Below are positions 60,241 through 64,000 of a stretch of 64,000 nucleotides of DNA, piece after piece (the first letter of the stretch is position 1; every line of letters starts with the position of its first letter). Source of the stretch: Zeugodacus cucurbitae (taxonomy: Eukaryota; Arthropoda; Insecta; Diptera; Tephritidae); contig NC_071669.1 of the NCBI RefSeq assembly GCF_028554725.1, positions 9,634,501-9,698,500 on the forward strand, in the 5' to 3' direction. Made by a program: the position numbers and the translations under genes. Below the pieces are notes generated by a model, which was not told the origin of the DNA, did no database searches, and saw only the letters and a program-made list of their open reading frames with translations.

Positions 60241-62689
60241 AGTTCAATTGGCTTCTAGCTTGCCTCCTGGAGTACTCAAAGAGATCACTCGCAGTCCCGG
60301 TCATCTGGTGTTAGACCACAATAACCACTTTAAACAGATATCCACACACTCTCTTGCATTTAGTTCACCTTAATAACTCTGTTGTTGCTTTTTTTACAAG
60401 AGGGTAGACCTAAAACGATTTAAACAAGTCGAGAAGTAACGAATCGACAAGACACCAGTATATTAGAAATTAACTAAAACTAAACTCTCGAGAAAAAAGG
60501 TCCAAAAAGGGATTGAAAGCTTTAGACAGCATTCTGCAGATCATTTAGGAGAACATAAATTACTACAATTTATAAAAACTCAGTTTTCAGTATTCTTCTT
60601 ATCCTTTGAGAGAACATAGATTACTGTTCTCAGTTTTACCACGAAGCTAGAAGGATAAGTCGTACATTGCTCATTCTTTTAACAGATTTTCAACACAAAT
60701 TGTCTACTCTATCAACTATTCTCATGTATTACTTCAAAACAGAAAAAGCTTTTGTAGAAAATGAAAAAAAAAAACAACTCTTCCGTTGTATAAAAATCAA
60801 CAATAATACATATAAACTATTTCTATATATTACATATTCCATTATTTATAATACCCACAAAAAACTTTTTTGAAATCTATGTAGTTATTTAATTTTTTTA
60901 GAATACATTCTTACTACAACCCAACCAAACCCCTTCACTCACACATTCACTACTCACTCGCCATTTATGAGTATCACTGCGCCCATTTCTCAACTTTTGA
61001 CAACACACACTCGCTTGGGACACACAATCGATCGACTGGACAAATGAAACGGAATTGTAATCTTGTTTGACAGACTTGTCAAAAACATTTTTTGACAGTT
61101 ATGTCCAACCAACCAAATGCGGGACACAATGCAAAAGGAAATACGGAAATAGATAGTAACAGGGAAAAAAAACTATTGAAACTTTGCAAACGGAGGTGGT
61201 GGCTTGGTGGTACAATACAAGTGGTTTGACGCAATCAAAGTGATTGGCTGCTGCTGCTGTATGACTAATGTGGAGCATATGTGTTGTGAGTAGGGTCTTT
61301 TTACATATGTACTTATGAAATATTTATGCTTTTGTGTGAGTTTATGCTTGCATGTGTCATTTTTGTAATATTTTTTTACAGTTATTTTTATATACTCTCT
61401 CGCTTAATGCTCACAATCCTTTGAACTTCATTTTTCTTCGTTCCCATAACTGTCACCAAACCGGCAGCGAAGTAATGTATTATATAACTGTCGCTTAGGT
61501 GAAAGTTACAAGATTCGATTTAGCAAGGATTTGCACACTTTTCTACATTTTTTATTTCTTTCGCAGAGTCTTACAAGTGTAAGTACAGCTTACTGCTCCA
61601 TTTCTACACATATTCACAGTATAGATATACAAGAGTCGAAGACTGAAACTGTTCGTATGTCATACATCCTATATACACCTCTTCTAGTTTCACTAGATGT
61701 TTGGTCGTAGTTACCCACTTAATGATTCCTTCTTTCGTAAGCCGTCTTAGAGCTCTTAATGGATTTTATGAGGAGCTTTTTCATGGTAGGAAGTTTTTCA
61801 ATTACCGTCGATAAGGGTTTACCATTCTTTCTGTTTATCGAAGTTTAGGACCGGTAGAGAGGTGTTCTACATTCTCAAACATTACACGATCTAAACACCT
61901 TCTATATAACTTTTAAGTAGAAGATGACCCAACTTCTATGTGGATGTAAGGCTCTGTATTATTTTATTTTATCAAAACCACAGAGTGGACATAATAGTGT
62001 GAGGGGATACCAATCCCGGTGGTGTCACAATGGGCCTCCCAAAGACCTATGTTCACCTACAGACAACCACTGTACCTAACCTTTCCTTAACCTTATTAAA
62101 AAGACGGATAAGCGAAACAGCTGTCAGACCAAGTGGTATATTTAAAGAAGAGGATCAAGGATGAGGAAGAGGATCTATCCTACACAACCCCACAACAAAA
62201 TTAATGAAATACTACAGAGATTGGATGCTATTTTGTCTATGTTCTTAATCTACTAAGTTTCAGGTTTATAAAGCGAGCTCTGCTATGGTTTTGATAACCC
62301 TTCTACTTAGATCGGCACTTGCAAATACAGTAGGAGTGATGACTAGTTCAAAGCACCATACTCTTACTAAGCTCAATTGAGGAGTTAATTACAGCAATTA
62401 GAAAATTTATCGCTGAACTCTAAGTCACCACATTTAGGTAGGAGAAAATGGTAAGAAGAGCTTAAATTATCGCAAGACCCCAAAGAACCACAGAACGGAA
62501 TAAACGAATGATTATCTCGACCTAAAAAGAACTGCCAACACTTTCTCGTCACTGAAACTGTGGACTCAGTGTCACAGTGATCGGCCTTCCATAGTCAGAC
62601 CTCCCAACAACGAATCCGCAAAGTAAATCAGAAAGTGGTGTATGAGAACTCTTAGATCTCACACTTCGTCCATCAAACCAGATTTGTAT
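60241..62689. other. Unique sequence, no supported gene
   Basis: AT-rich with no mobile-element motif I recognise. A 'ggggataccaatcccggtgg' palindrome-like block lies at about 62003-62022. Confidence 0.35.
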
Positions 62690-62950
62690 GCCGAGCCTCT
62701 CATGTATCGACGAACTGTTTCGAAATCTATTGAGACAGCTAATATCGATTCCAGCTAAGTGATTTCCGAAGGTATGACATACAAGACGACCTCACCTCGG
62801 CTTCTCCCGACACCTTTATGCCTTGGTATCGGCCTAAATGTTCAACCTCAGAATGACTCTTTTTGAGCGCAATTAGTTCAATGGACCTCTTGCTTGTCCC
62901 TCCGGAGTGCTCAAAGAGCTCACTCGAGAAGGGCTCGGTATATCTGTTTA
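62690..62950. repeat. Dispersed degenerate repeat, copy 3
   Basis: Matches 60060-60300: 'tcatgtatcgacgaactgtt', 'taatatcgat', 'cctcagaatgactctt', 'aattagttcaatgg' and 'ggagtgctcaaagagctcac'. Same orientation as copies 1 and 2. Confidence 0.8.
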
Positions 62951-64000
62951 GCGATTGAGTTCGGTAGATGGAGCTGAGGACGAATTATTTTCTATCTAAG
63001 ATTTAAACTGATCCACTAAAAATTTATATTACTTGCATAAACCACAAATATGAACTTCTTCAGTCGTACTCCCTTAGCACAGTAACTTTCCAACTGGCGC
63101 AAAGATATTTTTCACGTTGAAACCCACCATATGCGCCACAAGTATGCGCTTACTCATGTTTTGCGCTCATAAGTAGCAGAATATGTCACACGCTCGACAC
63201 AAGTACCGGAATTTCCGTCAGTTGTTTCCTTGAATATCCGCAAGTAGCAAACATACCCACCCAACCTACACATATAAATGTATGTAGACAGTTACAAAGA
63301 GTAGCAGCCAGCAAGGATGCATTCAGAAGTTGTGCGTTAAAAGTCTTTGCTGTATAAGCTGCAATTTATTTATTTGTATGTAAGACTGGGAGTGTCTTTG
63401 TCACTGAGTGCTGTCACAACTCTTTTGCAGGGACTTTTATTTGTTGTTACGCTCTCTTAGTAATATTAATAGTTCATTTTGGCGCGCTGACAATGAGTAT
63501 TACTTCGCATGTCGTTGGAAACCTGAATGGACTTTTGCTAGCGTTTCCCCCCCGTCTAGAAGACAATGTGCATCTTATGCGTTTGCTGAGTGTAAATCAC
63601 AATAACAACGAAAATGACAGCTGTTACTTTCACTGTTCTTCTGTGACAGAGGGGAGTAAATGTGAAGCGGTGTAAATCGAAGAAGTTTCTTTTACGTTGT
63701 GGAATATTTTAAAGAACAATAATTGCAAACTATAACAAGGGAAATGAACCCCACAAGTGAGATACGCATTTGTAGGGGTCCAAAGTGTCTTTTATAAAGT
63801 GAGGGTCGAAACGAGAGGGATCTTAGATGCCACTAAGAATACTTTTTGTGATATTTTGTGAAGAGTTTCCTAATGTTCTTCTGAAGATATTTTCAAGAAG
63901 CTATGACACACTTTTCGTTGATGGATAATAAACTCTTTAGATTGACTTTGAGTTAAAACAAATAATAGAAATGCAATATTTCAATAAGTCTGAGGTCCCA
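62951..64000. other. Unique sequence to the window edge
   Basis: No gene or mobile element recognised. An open frame at 63408-63605 is without motif. Confidence 0.35.

Noticed and set aside
61980..62110. Possible 3' end of an unknown retroelement around ataccaatcccggtgg
   Set aside because: No coding match or terminal structure; a single occurrence in the window.

Overview
The window looks like non-coding, transposon- and satellite-rich DNA from an acalyptrate fly, most likely a true fruit fly (Tephritidae). The reasons are AT-rich sequence full of (CA)n and TTG-triplet runs typical of dipteran introns and spacers, a DD41D 'rosa'-type Tc1/mariner transposon (a family first reported, as I recall, from Ceratitis rosa), D34D mariner relics, a Helentron-associated (mini-me/DINE-1-like) element, and non-LTR retrotransposon fragments. 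I found no host protein-coding exon that I can defend, no tRNA or rRNA gene, and no CRISPR array. The window could be intergenic or lie inside a very large intron.

Layout: 1-235 is the 3' tail of an RTE-like retrotransposon. 4.26-4.58 kb holds a 158-bp tandem duplication and 4.95-6.33 kb a GC-richer unique block. 7.62-8.33 kb is a minus-strand RNase H plus zinc-knuckle fragment of an I-type non-LTR element. 10.17-10.66 kb is a deleted mariner with clear terminal repeats. 12.1-13.2 kb (minus) and 19.3-20.5 kb (plus) are two broken copies of one D34D mariner. A foldback/MITE lies at 13.58-14.03 kb and a 124-bp palindromic element at 20.76-20.88 kb. 21.86-22.80 kb is an internally deleted, partly duplicated copy of the rosa-like transposon whose intact 361-codon version sits at 45.16-46.47 kb.

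Tandem arrays are unusually frequent: a TGTCAGA minisatellite (23.07-24.07 kb), 180-bp (26.3 kb), about 200-bp (29.2-30.2 kb), 51-bp (32.4 kb), about 110-bp AT-rich (36.1-36.8 kb), 104-bp (38.6 kb) and 241-bp (50.75 kb) repeats, and an 870-bp (TTAAA)n array (53.39-54.26 kb). A degenerate repeat family recurs at 55.55, 59.40 and 62.69 kb.

The RTE-like family has four copies (1, 35.64, 41.54 and 56.39 kb). The last keeps most of a reverse transcriptase, with one internal stop, and is flanked by a 15-bp target-site duplication. A Helentron-like element occupies 47.7-48.93 kb.

The only gene likely to encode a complete protein is the rosa-like transposase at 45266-46351 (minus). A textbook TATA/Inr core promoter at 34283-34317 is the best hint of a host transcription start. 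The intact transposase could in principle act in trans on the deleted copy at 21.9 kb, whose catalytic-core reading frame is identical at the amino-acid level; this is inference.
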